Shown: one piece after another, positions 25,755 through 41,353 of the stretch
How the letters are laid out: the number at the start of each line of letters is the position of its first letter
Numbering within the stretch: position 1 is the first letter of the stretch
Assembly: GCF_000004075.3 (NCBI RefSeq)
Contig: NC_026657.2
Coordinates: 37,000,732 to 37,064,731 of the forward strand
DNA length: 64,000 nucleotides
Source of the DNA: Cucumis sativus
Taxonomy: Eukaryota > Streptophyta > Magnoliopsida > Cucurbitales > Cucurbitaceae
Reading direction: 5' to 3'
Notes under the pieces: model-generated
Told to the model about the DNA's origin: nothing
Database searches by the model: none
What the model saw: only the letters and a program-made list of their open reading frames with translations
Translations under genes and position numbers: made by a program

Positions 25755-26819
25755 GGTGGATATTTTATACCGTATAGAACAATTCTATAAACGAAAAAAG
25801 TCCATAGCCCACAATGAAAAATGATTATTTCGATCATGGACTTTTGCATTTTGTTACACGAGACATAAATATTTTACGAGTTTGTTACATTTATGAAAAT
25901 GACTGCATTATGAAATTGGCAACCTAAAACAGATTTTAAATGTTCGAATTCAAATATTAAAATTTTAAATTGGAACAAAACAAGTTATAGAATACATAAA
26001 AAAAAAAAAATCATTTTTGTTTTCTATCAAATTCTTTGTCTTGTAAACCAAAATTTGGATGACAAACAAAATTTATAAAATTTTGGGTTAATAATTACTT
26101 TGGCCAAAAAGAAGTATATGTTGATTGTAGTTAGTTAATTAGGAAAGTTTTATAATAAATATAAAAGGGTATAATAAAAAATAAATAGATTTTGAAAATA
26201 GGAAACAATAATAAAAGCAATGAATGGTGGTATGGTTTCGCCGTTTGGGTATTTATTTTTTATGACTTTGGTTGTGGTATGTGAAGATATAGAAATTAAC
26301 ACCAATATCCATTTCAATTTTCAAAACAACCCCACATCCCCTCTTACTATACCCTAATTTAATTATTATTCTCATTATTTTATATTCAAATGCATAATTT
26401 CTTTCTCTAATGTTTTCTCTTTTTCTTAAAAGAAAACAAAATATTAATTTTGTTCCAAAATACTAATTGGTAATACGGCATCGTTTGGTGAGTTGTTGTT
26501 TTTCTTTTTTGACAGCTATGGATGAGTTGGAAGTAAGAGAGTAAAATTGTGAGGTTTCCAAAAAGGTTCGAAAGTGATAATTGTAATTACAATTGTGCCA
26601 CTGTGTGTATCGATTTGCGTGAATTTGGTACACGTTCCACAGGAACAAACATCCACGGTGAATCTTCACAGTACAAAAGCCCAATTAAATTCCACTTAAT
26701 GACGTTTACTACCTCCGCCTGCCCACCACCTCCCACCTCCCACGCCCACCGCCGCTCACCATCCACCCCTTCCCTTCTTTACTCACCAACTACGTGGCCT
26801 CTTCACCCTCAGACCACAT

Positions 26820-26990
26820 TTCCTTTCCCCCCCCCACTTTCTTGGCAACTTCTCTCTCCCTCCCTCTCGCTTTCTTCACTCTCTCTTCTTTGACTATGTA
26901 AACTCTGCTGCACAGTAACACCCGAGGGAGAAGAATTTCAGGAACTCGAATATCTCATCGGACCCGACCTTCCACCTTCTGCCTTCCTCT
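26820..26990 (+). promoter_or_regulatory. Leader of auxilin-like gene with AUG-UAA start-stop element
   Basis: A C/T-rich tract at about 26825-26890 looks like a plant core-promoter pyrimidine patch. ATGTAA at 26896-26901, a start codon directly followed by a stop, lies 95 nt upstream of the main ATG at 26991. If the transcript begins in the C/T tract, this is a minimal upstream reading frame. In Arabidopsis NIP5;1 such an AUG-UAA element stalls ribosomes in response to boron. Whether this one is in the transcript is inferred. Confidence 0.4.
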
Positions 26991-29900
26991 ATGGACTATC
27001 GAGCCTCCTCAACTGTCTACAACAAGTTTTCTAATGCTCGTAGTTTCAACGATAAATCGGCCTACGATGGCGTCTTTGCTGCTCCGTCGAAGCACGGAGC
27101 TCCGGTCTTCTCTGCTCGAGTTGAGGACTACAGAGAGATTTTTGGCGGTTCCCGAGTTTCTTCGATTCCGATTCTCGATGTTCCGGCACTGAGCGATAAG
27201 AAGTTTCCGGTTGATGTTCGTACTTCGAAAGTTGAATATTCGAAGATTTTTGGTGGCTTTGATGAGTTAAATTTCGCCATACCTTATGAGGAGCTTCTGG
27301 TGGAGGCAAACAAAACAAATTCGTTTTCTCAGAAAACTCGGTAAGCTTCTGTTTTCTTTCTTAATATGCAAGCTATTTTGAAAATGAGGAACTTAACCTT
27401 TAGCAGAATGCTTTCCATTTAATTACCTGTTTGTCCTTCAATTCATTCATTTAATTTCCAAAATTGTTTCGTTTTGTTGAGGGAGTAGGTAGAGAGTGAG
27501 ATTTAATTAGATATGCTTAGGCTATATCGTGCAAATAGAGAATTAATACAAAGAATTGTTGGATCAAACTGTACTTTGTGTTTTAAGTTCGAGAGAATTG
27601 GTTTGGAGTTCTTGGAACGATATTTTTTTCCCCAATTTTTGTTGGTGGGTTTTGATACCATTTCTTTCTGTTGCCCTCACTTCCAAGGACAAGAGAAAAC
27701 AAACCATTAAAGAACAATGAACATGGTGATTTTATTTGTATTAGTGAAGTTTCTTCATTGTTGCTATAACGTAGGATCTCTGCTGGAAGAGGATCCACGG
27801 CAGCTGAAAATTCTTCTCAGTATGAAAAGGAAAGTAACTTTTCCACCCGTGAAGCTTCATCTCAACCACTTGATAGAATGGAGAAATTCAGCGTGTCATA
27901 TCAAAAGATCAACCAAGGAAACAAAAGTTATTCTGCCGAGACAGCTCATGTAGCTCTTCCCCATGCCATTCCAGGTTTTTCATGTGTAATTGATCAACAA
28001 TCTCCTGTACAGATGTCTGGAACTGGTATGCCATCGTCCGAAAAATTGAATAATATTCGCCCAGAAAACATTGGGAATACTGAAGCGGCAGATAAGTCTT
28101 ATCTTCCAATTTCTGGTGATAGTGAACAGGTATTTAAGTCTAGTAATCCAACCAATTCCCAGAGCAGAACTGGGTGGTTTAGATCAGATTCAGCTGATAA
28201 GTTATTCAATGGGTATGAGGTGGATCAAGGGGTTCAGAATCCTGACACTCCACCAAAATGTAATTTTCTGCCTAAGTTTGGTATAGATGCGGGATTTTCA
28301 GGGAGAACAACTGGTTTAAAGTCTGAAGCTTTTGAACATTCTAAAGATCCTTGCGACGGTTCTTCACCGCCATATTTTGGTGAGGATGTGGAGGTGAATC
28401 CAGTTGCTGCTGCCTCTGTTGCAGCTTTGAGAAAAGCAATTGACGCTGCTCAGGAAAGTATAAAAATTGCCAAGGAGTCGATGGAAAGAAGGAAAACTGC
28501 CGGACTTCAAAAACATAAAAAAGCAAGTTCTTCTAGGAGGCTAACCTCTGAAGAGAAAAGGGTAGTAAAAACTTCAAACAATTCGGGCACATGCCAAGAG
28601 AAGGTGGCTGGGGAAACTTGTCGAAAAGTGGATACTTTGGAGCAAGCGGTTGCTGAAATCAGGAGACAGAATTCAACTACAGAATGTCCTGTCACTCAAA
28701 GTGCAGTGAGGGAAAATTTAAATGCCTCAGGAACAAATAATATGGAATTTAAGATGACAGAAGTTGAATGTAGGGAGGAAGAGGGTGAAGAATTAGATGC
28801 AGAAGAACAATTTTATGAACCTAGGTCTTTTGGTGAAGACGAGGCAGAAGAACTGGAACCTGTCAAGGAAGACAATGCAGATGGATATGAATGGCAAGGA
28901 AACAATGGATTGAAGAAAACATTTGAGAATCCTGGAGAGTCTGGTGATAGCTTGGTTGTGGTCAAAGAGGCTGGACCGGAGGAAGGTGGCATAAACTTAA
29001 GTGTAGTCAAAGGCATCCTTATGAGCAAATTAAAGTCAGTTCTAGGTGTCGTTGAGCATGTAGAAGATAAAATGAAATTTGGCCAAAACCAAAATCAGCT
29101 AGAAACGAACATGAAAGTTGAATCATCAATGGAGCATAAGAAATGTGTGGAATTGCTGGAAGAACTTAAAGTAACAAAAGATCACGAGGAGTTCGCAAAC
29201 AGGGAGATGGAGGAAGAGAATGATATGGAGACCCATTTTAAGGCCCATCAATGGGGGGTGGAGGAAGTAAGACATATCTGCCAACAAGAAGAAAAGGAGA
29301 TGGAAACAAATACTGTGCAAATTGAAAATAATGTTGAAAAGATATTAGACAAAACTAATGAAGACGAAAGAAATATAAATTTGATTGATGACTTCCATGA
29401 TGATGGCAAAGATTCTCATGTCATGGAAGAAAGTGGCGAATTGAAACTAAGCAGCCTTCAAGAAAACAAACAGGATGATGAGATAATTGAAGGGATTTCC
29501 TTTCATTTGTTCAATCATGAGATTGAACATGTTCTTAGACAAATAAACATTGGTGAATGTGGAGTACCAGAGAGCATTGTAAAAGCAACGCTAGACAATC
29601 GGAATACCGAGAGTAAAATTGAATTACAAGATGGTTCATGTAAGCAGGATGAGGTTAGCAAACTCTCAGAAGATCAGGAAGCTAGTGATTTTATAGAAAG
29701 TATGGAAGAAGTGGAAGTGATTCTTGACCAACCTGCATACCGAGACATTGATAATTCAAAAGATGTAGAAAAAGTTTCCTTTGAATTTGAAAGTAATGAA
29801 TCTGAGACAATTACAGAGGGTGACATGGAGGATAGGTTGCCTTTTGAATTGTTTTCCCTGGCCGAGGATGCACTTAAACGTAGAGAATTTAAAATTAGGA

Positions 29901-32674
29901 TGGATCATTCACACATAAGCCCTGTTATAATCCAAAATGGGGTGGATTTTGGTGTGATCGATATTAAATTGGGGCAGAAATATAAAGAAGCTTTGGCTCC
30001 AGAATTTAGAGAAATTGAGAGAAATATAGAGGAAATTGAATTCTCAACAAACAAAGAAAATGATGACAACAATTCAAATGAAGAAGTGACGTTCCGAACT
30101 GCAAATAATATCAATATTGAAGCAAGCAATGAGCCTAGTACATCTGAAGATAACAAGAAAGTCAGTGAAGAGGCAATGGAGGAAATGGTCACGAGAATAA
30201 TTGCTGAAGCAACTCAGGAGAACTATCAAGCAACCATCAAAGTAGAAGAAAGTGAAACTGATTATGTATTGAAAAAGGAAATGCAGTTAGACTCGAATGA
30301 GAACAATAATAGAGCAGGTAGCCAATCTGGCACGATTGAAATAGATTCAGGAATAATTCATATGATCAAAACAAGTCAAAGTTCAAGAGAAAGTGAGGAG
30401 AGTTATCACGTGACAGAGGATGAAATGGAAGCTAGTGATTCCTCTGACGAAGAGTTGGAATATGCAGCTCACTTGGAAAATTTAGAAGTTAATTCGTCTG
30501 GAAGTTCTGAAAGTAAAGAAAATTTAGCTGACATGGAACAGGAAATTAGTACTAGCCAAAAGGTTACAAATAATGAGGATCATCAAACGACCCCAATCCT
30601 GGGTGAAACTGAAACTAATGCTGACATGCAGACAAGAGAAGCAGGGGTTGAATCCAAATTCAACAGTGAGACAGCAGCTCGTGGTTTGTCTCAAGCTAAA
30701 GAGGTAGTAGAGAAATTAGCTGAGAATTTGGCAAATCAAAGTATCTTAGAAACTGGGGAGAATGATCAAGCGACCCATTTAATGGAGGAGGAGAATGTAT
30801 TCCATGAAACATTTGAGAAAGAAGCTGAAGTGATCAAGGGACGGCAGAGAAAAATTGATGAAGCCAAAGAAAAGGAGAAAGAGAGAGAGAGATTAGCTGT
30901 AGAAAGAGCAATTCGTGAGGCCCGTGAAAGGGCATTTGTAGAAGCCCGAGAGAGGGCCGCTGCCGGGAGAGCTTCTGCTGACACCCGTAGAAGAGTAATG
31001 GCTGAGGCACGTGATCGCTCAGGGAAGGTTTCCATAGAGACCAATCATAAGCCTTCTGCTGATAAGGTTTCAAAGGAAGCCAAATTAAAAGCTCAACGTG
31101 CTGCTGTTGAAATGGCTACTGCTGAGGCTAGGGAGCGTGCTTTAGAAAAAGCTATGTCTGAGAAGGCCATTTCTGAGGCACGAAATCTTGCTGACAAGAT
31201 TGTTGCCGAAAAATTACATGGTGCCGCTGGAGATAGCAGAGTAAAGAAGAGTTTTTCATTTAGTGTGAGTACTATTTTTACACTGCGTTTTTTATATTGT
31301 TCACAAACAGTTAAAAGGGCACCTAGTAGTGATTAACGTTGAAAAGCACTTATGTTCAGGACTCTCAGCCAAAAGGCCCAGGTTCTTCCAACAATTTCAG
31401 GCATGCGAATTCATTTAACCTTGGAGGTGAGTATGCACCAATTACTTTTTTTAGCAACGCTGCCTAAAGATTTCACTATTATAACAATAAAAACTTATTC
31501 TTCTGAACAATTTGTCACTTGATAAAGGCGCTGACTCTTCAGAGAGAGAGGTGGGATCTTCTGGGGAATCAGCTCAAAGATGTAAAGCCAGGTTGGAGAG
31601 GCATCAACGAACCGTTGAGCGTGTGGTAAGTCCTGTTCAAGTTGTGATCTATTCAAAATTTTGACTGCAGAAACCACATTTCATGCTATTTTCCTTTTCC
31701 ATTTCAGGCAAAAGCTCTTGCAGAGAAGAACATTCGTGACATTCTTGCACAAAAAGAACAGGAAGAGAGAAATGTAAATTACACGTTTTTTTAACAGTTT
31801 GAAGGAGTAAGTTTAGCTTCTCATTAGATAGTTCGTTTAACAGTTCCAAATCTTTTAACTGGAACAGAGACTTGCGGAATCTCTAGATGCTGAAGTTAAA
31901 CGGTGGTCAAGTGGGAAGGAGGGAAATCTGCGTGCATTGCTCTCAACTCTTCAATATGTAAGCTAACATTTTGTGCCTTGTTATTGTTCTTCTCTCATTT
32001 GGATATTATAATCAGAACTTAATTGTTTATTATATCGACAGATTCTTGGGCCTGACAGTGGGTGGCAGGCAGTCCCTCTAACAGATATCATCACGACTGC
32101 TGCTGTCAAGAAAGCTTACCGTAGAGCAACTCTTTCCGTTCATCCTGACAAATTGCAACAACGTGGTGCAACCATTCAACAAAAGTACATATGCGAAAAG
32201 GTTTTTGATCTTTTGAAGGTATGCACTAAATTTATCACATTAATGAATTTATGCTGGCATTTAGGTTAAGTTAATTTTTTTTATTAGGAATTTGGTAAAA
32301 AGTTAATGAACTATACAACAAAAGGTGATTAATTGTCACCTTTATACGCCAAAACCCTTAAACCTCAAGTGGCCTTTTTAGGAGTGAGTTTCTCTTGCTC
32401 TCACGTCTACTGTCCAAAAAATTTAACAACTTAGGGTCTGTGTTTGTTATCAGTAGACTTGAAATGATTTTAGAACATGTTAGATCTCCGAATTACACAC
32501 CATATCAATTATTATGGGGCTTGGAATGATGTATTATTGAATTTGGTGTTCTTTTTTTTAAGTTGATTGGAGTTTATTTTTGGACCAAATGAAATAAGTT
32601 GTCCAAATTTTGATGAACTTGGAATGTGTTGTGAACAGGCTGCATGGAACAGGTTCAACGTGGAGGAAAGATAG
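26991..32674 (+). CDS. AUL1-like: Auxilin-like J-domain protein, 1457 aa
   Basis: Eight exons join in frame: 26991-27340, 27775-31264, 31360-31426, 31528-31625, 31708-31773, 31868-31957, 32042-32218 and 32639-32674. The N-terminus carries the plant auxilin-like signature ([19 protein letters not shown], residues about 24-42; later [19 protein letters not shown] and a second IFGGFD). Exon 2 encodes a long acidic, Glu/Asn-rich, probably disordered middle. About 1125-1275 is a highly charged helical region with repeated EARERA-type units. The J domain lies at the C-terminus, with the Hsp70-activating HPD triad at 1421-1423 ([12 protein letters not shown]), and the protein ends [11 protein letters not shown]. 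Auxilins recruit Hsc70 to strip clathrin coats from vesicles. The length is close to Arabidopsis AUXILIN-LIKE1 (about 1450 aa). The frame runs past the exon 2 donor (AGT|GTGAGT at 31264) for 24 codons, which would give a truncated form lacking the J domain if the intron were retained. Confidence 0.93.
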
Positions 32675-33866
32675 CAACATGATCGGTCGAGTTACTTCCT
32701 AAATTTCATTTTAATTGCATCATTATTCATTGTTATGCCTACTAACCATAGCGTATTCTTTGAAGGCAGTTACAATGGGAAACGAAATGCAACACAATTC
32801 TTTCAATTTGTAATCTATATCTGTTAGTGACCATTTGGTCATATGGTGGAGGAGGGGAGATAGGGTGACATTTCTCTTTAGTTTAAATCATTTTAGTGGA
32901 AAGAATCCGGTGGTGGTTGTTCATCACTTACATTTGCCACTCAAATTTTATTTTAGATGGTTGGCATGCCAATTGAGCTCTATTTGCTTTGGTTTCATAA
33001 TGAAAGTTAGTTGATGTAAAATATCGTTTTATTGCTAATATAATCAATATTTTTATATTTTAAATGTTAATATATGTATTTATATATATATACCCATTAA
33101 ATTGTTTATTAAACTCATTTTTTTAAATCACATTTTTGAAATTAGATGTTGAAAGAGATTAATTAGATGGTTAAGCAATGAATTTTGAATATTGTCCACA
33201 TTTCTTTAGGTGTAAAGATGCTATAAAATAATGTTTTGGCCAATAAACACTACTGAAGATGGCTGCCAATTAGCACAACAAAATGTTAAACATCATGGCA
33301 TTGAAGGGACTACCATTATTTTACGCATAATCCATATAGAATGAAAGATAATCGATGAAACAGACATGAGTTTGGATATCAAACAGACAGCAATGTCCAA
33401 AATTAGTTTGGTTATTGATACTGACGTGAGATATTTGAGACTCATTGTCAATACCTCAGTGCAATTCGATGAGTCATGGATTCTCTCAAAAGGCCACAAT
33501 TGCTCAAATGTATTCCTTCTTATTGTTCTACTAATATACTTGTATTTGCTGGGAGAATTATGGGGCATAAAAATATGTTTGATTAGTGTTAGGAGGTTCA
33601 ATCCCTACGACACTAATATAATTTAATCTAGAGGGTGCATGTGAAGAATCCAAATGCTTAGGTCATAACATTTTGACTAAGGAAGAAAAAGCAAAAGGGG
33701 AGGCTCGTGACAAATTCCAATTGCAAAAAAGTGGGTTCCTGGTTACGTGCGAGAAACAAAATAGACAGTACAAAAAAAGTAGTAGAGATCAGAAGCCAAC
33801 TTTGGCATATGGTATTATTGAAACATAAATTGGCAAAATTGCATGATTAGATGCTGACTGACACAA
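32675..33866. other. Spacer between convergent auxilin-like and OTC genes
   Basis: The two stop codons face each other about 1.2 kb apart, so this stretch should contain both 3' UTRs. Frames of up to 100 codons on both strands at 33293-33626 overlap each other and show no family resemblance. I see no repeat or RNA gene. Confidence 0.5.
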
Positions 33867-37361
<3,495 letters not shown>

Positions 37362-37525
37362 TGCTTCGGGGTGGGAAATGGAAATGGAAATGGAAATGGA
37401 GGGTTATGGGAAGTACCGATTCCGATTAGCGGAGGAGTATAAGTATCGGAATCGGAGGAGGTAGAATCTGGTAGGTTTGATTTTGTAGTTTTTTGGAAAT
37501 GTATTGAATCAACCGATTTTATATG
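37362..37525 (-). promoter_or_regulatory. OTC leader: TATA box, hairpin and ATTTCC repeats
   Basis: On the minus strand a TATA-like ATATAAAAT lies at 37516-37524. Closer to the gene, an 11-bp perfect inverted repeat (CCGATTCCGAT at 37416-37426 and ATCGGAATCGG at 37445-37455, 18-nt loop) would form a stable RNA hairpin about 55-95 nt before the ATG. Four ATTTCC repeats (37374-37397) separate it from the start codon. There is no upstream ATG in this leader. If transcription starts about 30 nt after the TATA box, the hairpin is within the 5' UTR. Confidence 0.5.
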
Positions 37526-38106
37526 TCAAAGTAATTTCGTTTGGGAAGTCCAATATAAAACAAAATGAAAATGAGGCTTTCCCTTATGCACTCCTCATTC
37601 GTTCCTTCCTTCATTCACTCACTCATTCATTCATTGTTGTGTGCTTTTGTTGATGGCTTTTCGGCTTCGGAACCAACAAAGCAAAACGGATGTTTACATC
37701 AAAATGACTAATCAAAATAATAAAAAAAAGGAAGAGGAATTTCATCCAAACAACAATAAGAAGAAGAAGAAACTAAAAAACAAAAACATAGTGATGATTT
37801 GGTCCCAACCAAAAAAATAAATTAAAAAAAAAAAAGTGAGTAAAGGGGATATGCACCTCAAAATTTTTAATAATTGGAATTCAAGATTATTGAGTTTCTT
37901 CATACAAATAACTTGTATACTTTTCTTTGGAAAGAAAACTTGTATTCAAACTCTTTTTTTTATTATTATTATTTTTCACTTAATTGGAGTCCAATGTCAA
38001 TTTTTGTTTATTTTAGTTTAGTATTTTCTCATATATGGTAAAATATTATTTTGGGTTGTTTTCCATAAGGAGAAAAATACATCAAAATACTTTTAAAATT
38101 TATATA

Positions 38107-39557
38107 TGTTGGAATTTATGTCTTAAAACTGGTGGTTTGTAATCATATTACATTTAATAAAATCGTTATTATACTATAATCTTAAAGTCAATAAACTAAT
38201 GATCCGAGGTTATTATTAGGTAAACATGAGCTTTATGTAGAGACGAAAATGTGGATCCAGTTTGAGTATATAACATAAATAGTCTATAGTATACGAATAC
38301 GGTTGGATACCTTATTCCGGAGACACTATAGATGTGGCCCGTTTTGTAGTTAGTACAAAATGATGTGTGATCGTTTATGTAGAGATAGGGAAATGAGGAC
38401 ATCCTATGTAAATAGTTTACATAAGACTAGAACCATAGAATTATTCTTAGAGTGAGGGCAACTCAATGGTGCTGGCTCAATAAGCGACCATGTGGATAGC
38501 TAGGGACATATGGTGCAAGACAAAATTCACTCTTATCATGATTTAAGGATAATAGATAGGTTGTTCCATTAAAGACTGAATCCAAGTCTTGAACAAGGGG
38601 CCTCACCCTCTCATTGGCTCGATATGGATTTGGTTTATGGGTTGGACCTAAAACCAATTGTTCCATAGTAGATCAATGGAACCTAAGGAGCAAGATATAG
38701 TCTCGAGGGTAAAACGGTACTTTGACTTAGTCGAGATTATGAACAATCTATGAAAGATTAACTTACTTATCATGGTTATATCACATGAACACAAATATAT
38801 TTACAGTGAGGGGATTGTAACTTTGACTGACTTTATATTCAAATGTGATTTGAATTTCAGAGAAATGAATGCGAATTCATTCTCGAAAAGTCGAAATTAG
38901 TCAAGACAGACAAAATGGTAAATAGTCAAAATGTTAACTTTGGACTTGAAAAAGACAAACTTTAAATTTGATTTAAATGTTAAATTATCATATTGCCCTT
39001 AGGCTAATTGAAATAATAACAGTTGTTGAGATTTGAAAAACTTATCTCTTGCATGTGGTATACAAGTGACGTATTGCATGCAAGACACCTACCTCACTTA
39101 GAATTCAAAGTGGTGAGATAGAAAAACACTTGCATTTACTTTGCTTGTAAGAGTTTCTTTTGGAAAAGATGATAGGACTCTTGTGTTTGAAAAATGCAAG
39201 GATTAAGTCTTGCTCTAATTTTATATATATATATATATATATAGTTTGGCAAGATGTGAGTTGTCCTACCTTGATTATTTTGCAGAAACTTTTTATTTAT
39301 AAATGTCTTAATTCAATACATTATAGGCTTTATATTGATCTAAATTAAATTTTAGTTAAAATATTTGGAGAAAGTGGTTTTGTAATTGAGTCTAAGAGTT
39401 ATCGAACCTTCCACCCTTAAAATGATGTCCAGTATTCAAGATGATGAAGCCATCCAAACAACCACTAATTCCAAAATAATATGACATACCTAAATTTGAC
39501 ACTAAATAAAAAATAGTGAAAAAAGAAAACCAAATATTAACATGAAAATTTAAAACA
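38107..39557. mobile_element. Solo LTR of a retrotransposon, about 1.45 kb
   Basis: The segment starts TGTTGGAATTTATGTC and ends AAAACA, giving the TGTT...AACA inverted termini of LTRs. It is flanked on both sides by ATATA (38102-38106 and 39558-39562), a 5-bp direct repeat as left by retroviral-type integrases. There are no long reading frames and no pol gene next to it, so an LTR left by recombination between two LTRs fits best. It holds an internal (TA)n run at about 39222-39243. The flanking repeat is low-complexity and could be chance. The strand of the parent element is not certain. Confidence 0.5.
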
Positions 39558-39779
39558 ATATATCTTACCTTTTGCCACAATATTTTTGGAGAATTTCATT
39601 AATCTTGAGTCTTCATCTGTTTTTCTCTTTCTGTTCTTAATTTTGGTTAGTGTGTATCAATGACTGGGCTTCTCTGGCTCTTAGGCCCATTGTATTTACG
39701 CTTCACAATTAGGGCTCCTTGCACTTTGTAGAAAAAAAATACCAATTAAGGATACCAAAATATGGGTGAGGCACAAAAT

Positions 39780-40990
39780 TTTCAATCTACTAGTGATAGA
39801 CTTCACTAATCACCTGCTATCACGTGTAGAAATCTAAAACTGTTTTTATAAAAGTCTATTATCGATGCTCTTTTTCCTTTGAAGCTAATTGCAAGTATAA
39901 CAAAACTCATGGAAGACATGAAATTTTTATAAGTCTATCACTAATAGTGATGATAACAACATATTATTGATAGACTCGTCTTATAGAAATCTATTATTGG
40001 TACCATACTATCATCATCAATATTTTTGTATAAAAAATAGGATTCTATCAAAGAAGTATATCAATCTACTAGTGATAACAAACTATTGTTGATATACCGC
40101 TATGACTAATATATTTCTATCACCGATATCTATTAGTGATGGCACACTATCAATAATATAATTTAAAAAGTGATAAAATTTTATCACCCTATGTTTTTTA
40201 TCAACACAAACTAATATGTTGATATATAAAATAAAATATGTAGCATTAAAGTTAAAATGTGTTTTTGATAAAAGTCCGTCCACGGTAGATTTCTATCATT
40301 GATTGATGAATATGTTGATTTTATTTTCATCAAAAAATAAAAAGAAATGTGAGTTTATTATTGTTTAATTGGTATTTAGTTTATGTACTATTGTTAGTGT
40401 GATTTTGTGTTATTGATTAAAAGTATATGATCTGCAATTGATTTTATTTACTGATAGTCTTGAAGTGATATAAGTCTATCATTCAATCACAACGTTTATC
40501 ACTAAAAAAACTTTAGTATTTATTATTATTTTAAGAGGTGGACAAGGAAAAATAAATTATGAAAAAGTAAGCAAACACAAAAAATGGGACACGACATTCT
40601 TGTGACAACATCTTTAATAGATTAATATATCAATCTATTAGTGATAGACTCATATCAGTAGAGTGAAACAAGTCTATCAACGATACACTAACATCACCGA
40701 TAGACTAAAATATGAAAATTTTAGTGATAGATTTAGACTAATAGAGTGAAAATGAGTCTATCGATGATAGACTAACATCTCTAATAAAATAAAATATAAA
40801 TTTATTAGTGACAAACACACATCAATAGAAGTGAGACGAGTCTATCAGTGATAAACTAAAATATAAATCTATTAGTGATAGATTCATATCAAGAAAGTGA
40901 GACAACTTTATCAGTGATGGACTAACAACATTCATATACTAAAATACAAGTCTTCGACGATATAGACTTGTATAAGTAAACTGAGTGAGC
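39780..40990. repeat. Degenerate array of TCTATCA/TGATAGA repeats
   Basis: Dozens of copies of a short inverted motif (TCTATCACTAATAG, ATTAGTGATAGACT and variants) are spread over 1.2 kb. From about 40634 they fall into at least four longer units with the order ATTAGTGATAGA, CATATCA, GTGAGAC, GTCTATCAGTGATA. The ATTAGTG element recurs near 40638, 40721, 40805 and 40872, so the spacing is 67-84 bases. The same motif lies inside the hairpin element near 11.5 kb. I read it as an expanded, decayed MITE-type or satellite-like repeat. Confidence 0.6.
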
Positions 40991-41353
40991 TTATCATAAA
41001 TTTATATTTATGAGAGGAGAATTACCAAAATTTAAAGTTTGAATATGCAATTAAAATTGTAAAATATAGATAGAGAGAGAGAGGAAGAAATTGATATATG
41101 ACATAGTGATGGGGCGAAGAAAGTGAAAGGGTGTGGTTTTCATAAAGCGACTCTTCTACAAATTTTAGGGTCGTTAGGGCACAAAAAACGTCCCATGCAG
41201 ATGCAAAGATAAGTTGATAACCCTCTTCATCTAATAAATCTCACATCCGACATGTCGGCCTGGAAATACGTGCACAATATTTTAAAAAACGCTATATCGT
41301 TCTACCTCTACATGCCCCCTTCCCAGTTCCCAACAACTTCCCCTCTTCAGAGT

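Larger units (their letters stand above)
16061..26820. other. Gene-poor spacer rich in element debris
   Basis: There is no gene I can support in this 10.8 kb. It holds inverted motifs at 17.79-17.94 kb, a site II cluster at 19.99-20.05 kb, an LTR remnant at 22.0-23.1 kb with a 42-bp tandem duplication inside it, and a decayed copia element at 24.0-25.75 kb. The block 20.9-21.6 kb has GC-richer patches and short frames that do not form a believable protein. Confidence 0.5.

Noticed and set aside
25525..25824. 99-codon plus-strand frame
   Set aside because: It is antisense to the copia linker region; its Thr/Ser/Leu repeats mirror the decayed repeats of that region.
33293..33626. Pair of opposing 86- and 102-codon frames between the auxilin-like and OTC genes
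   Set aside because: Both lie in the convergent 3' region, overlap each other and show no conserved motif.
40634..40960. CRISPR-like array
   Set aside because: Units are imperfect, spacing varies from 67 to 84 bases, spacers resemble each other and the genome is a plant's. It is a degenerate tandem repeat.
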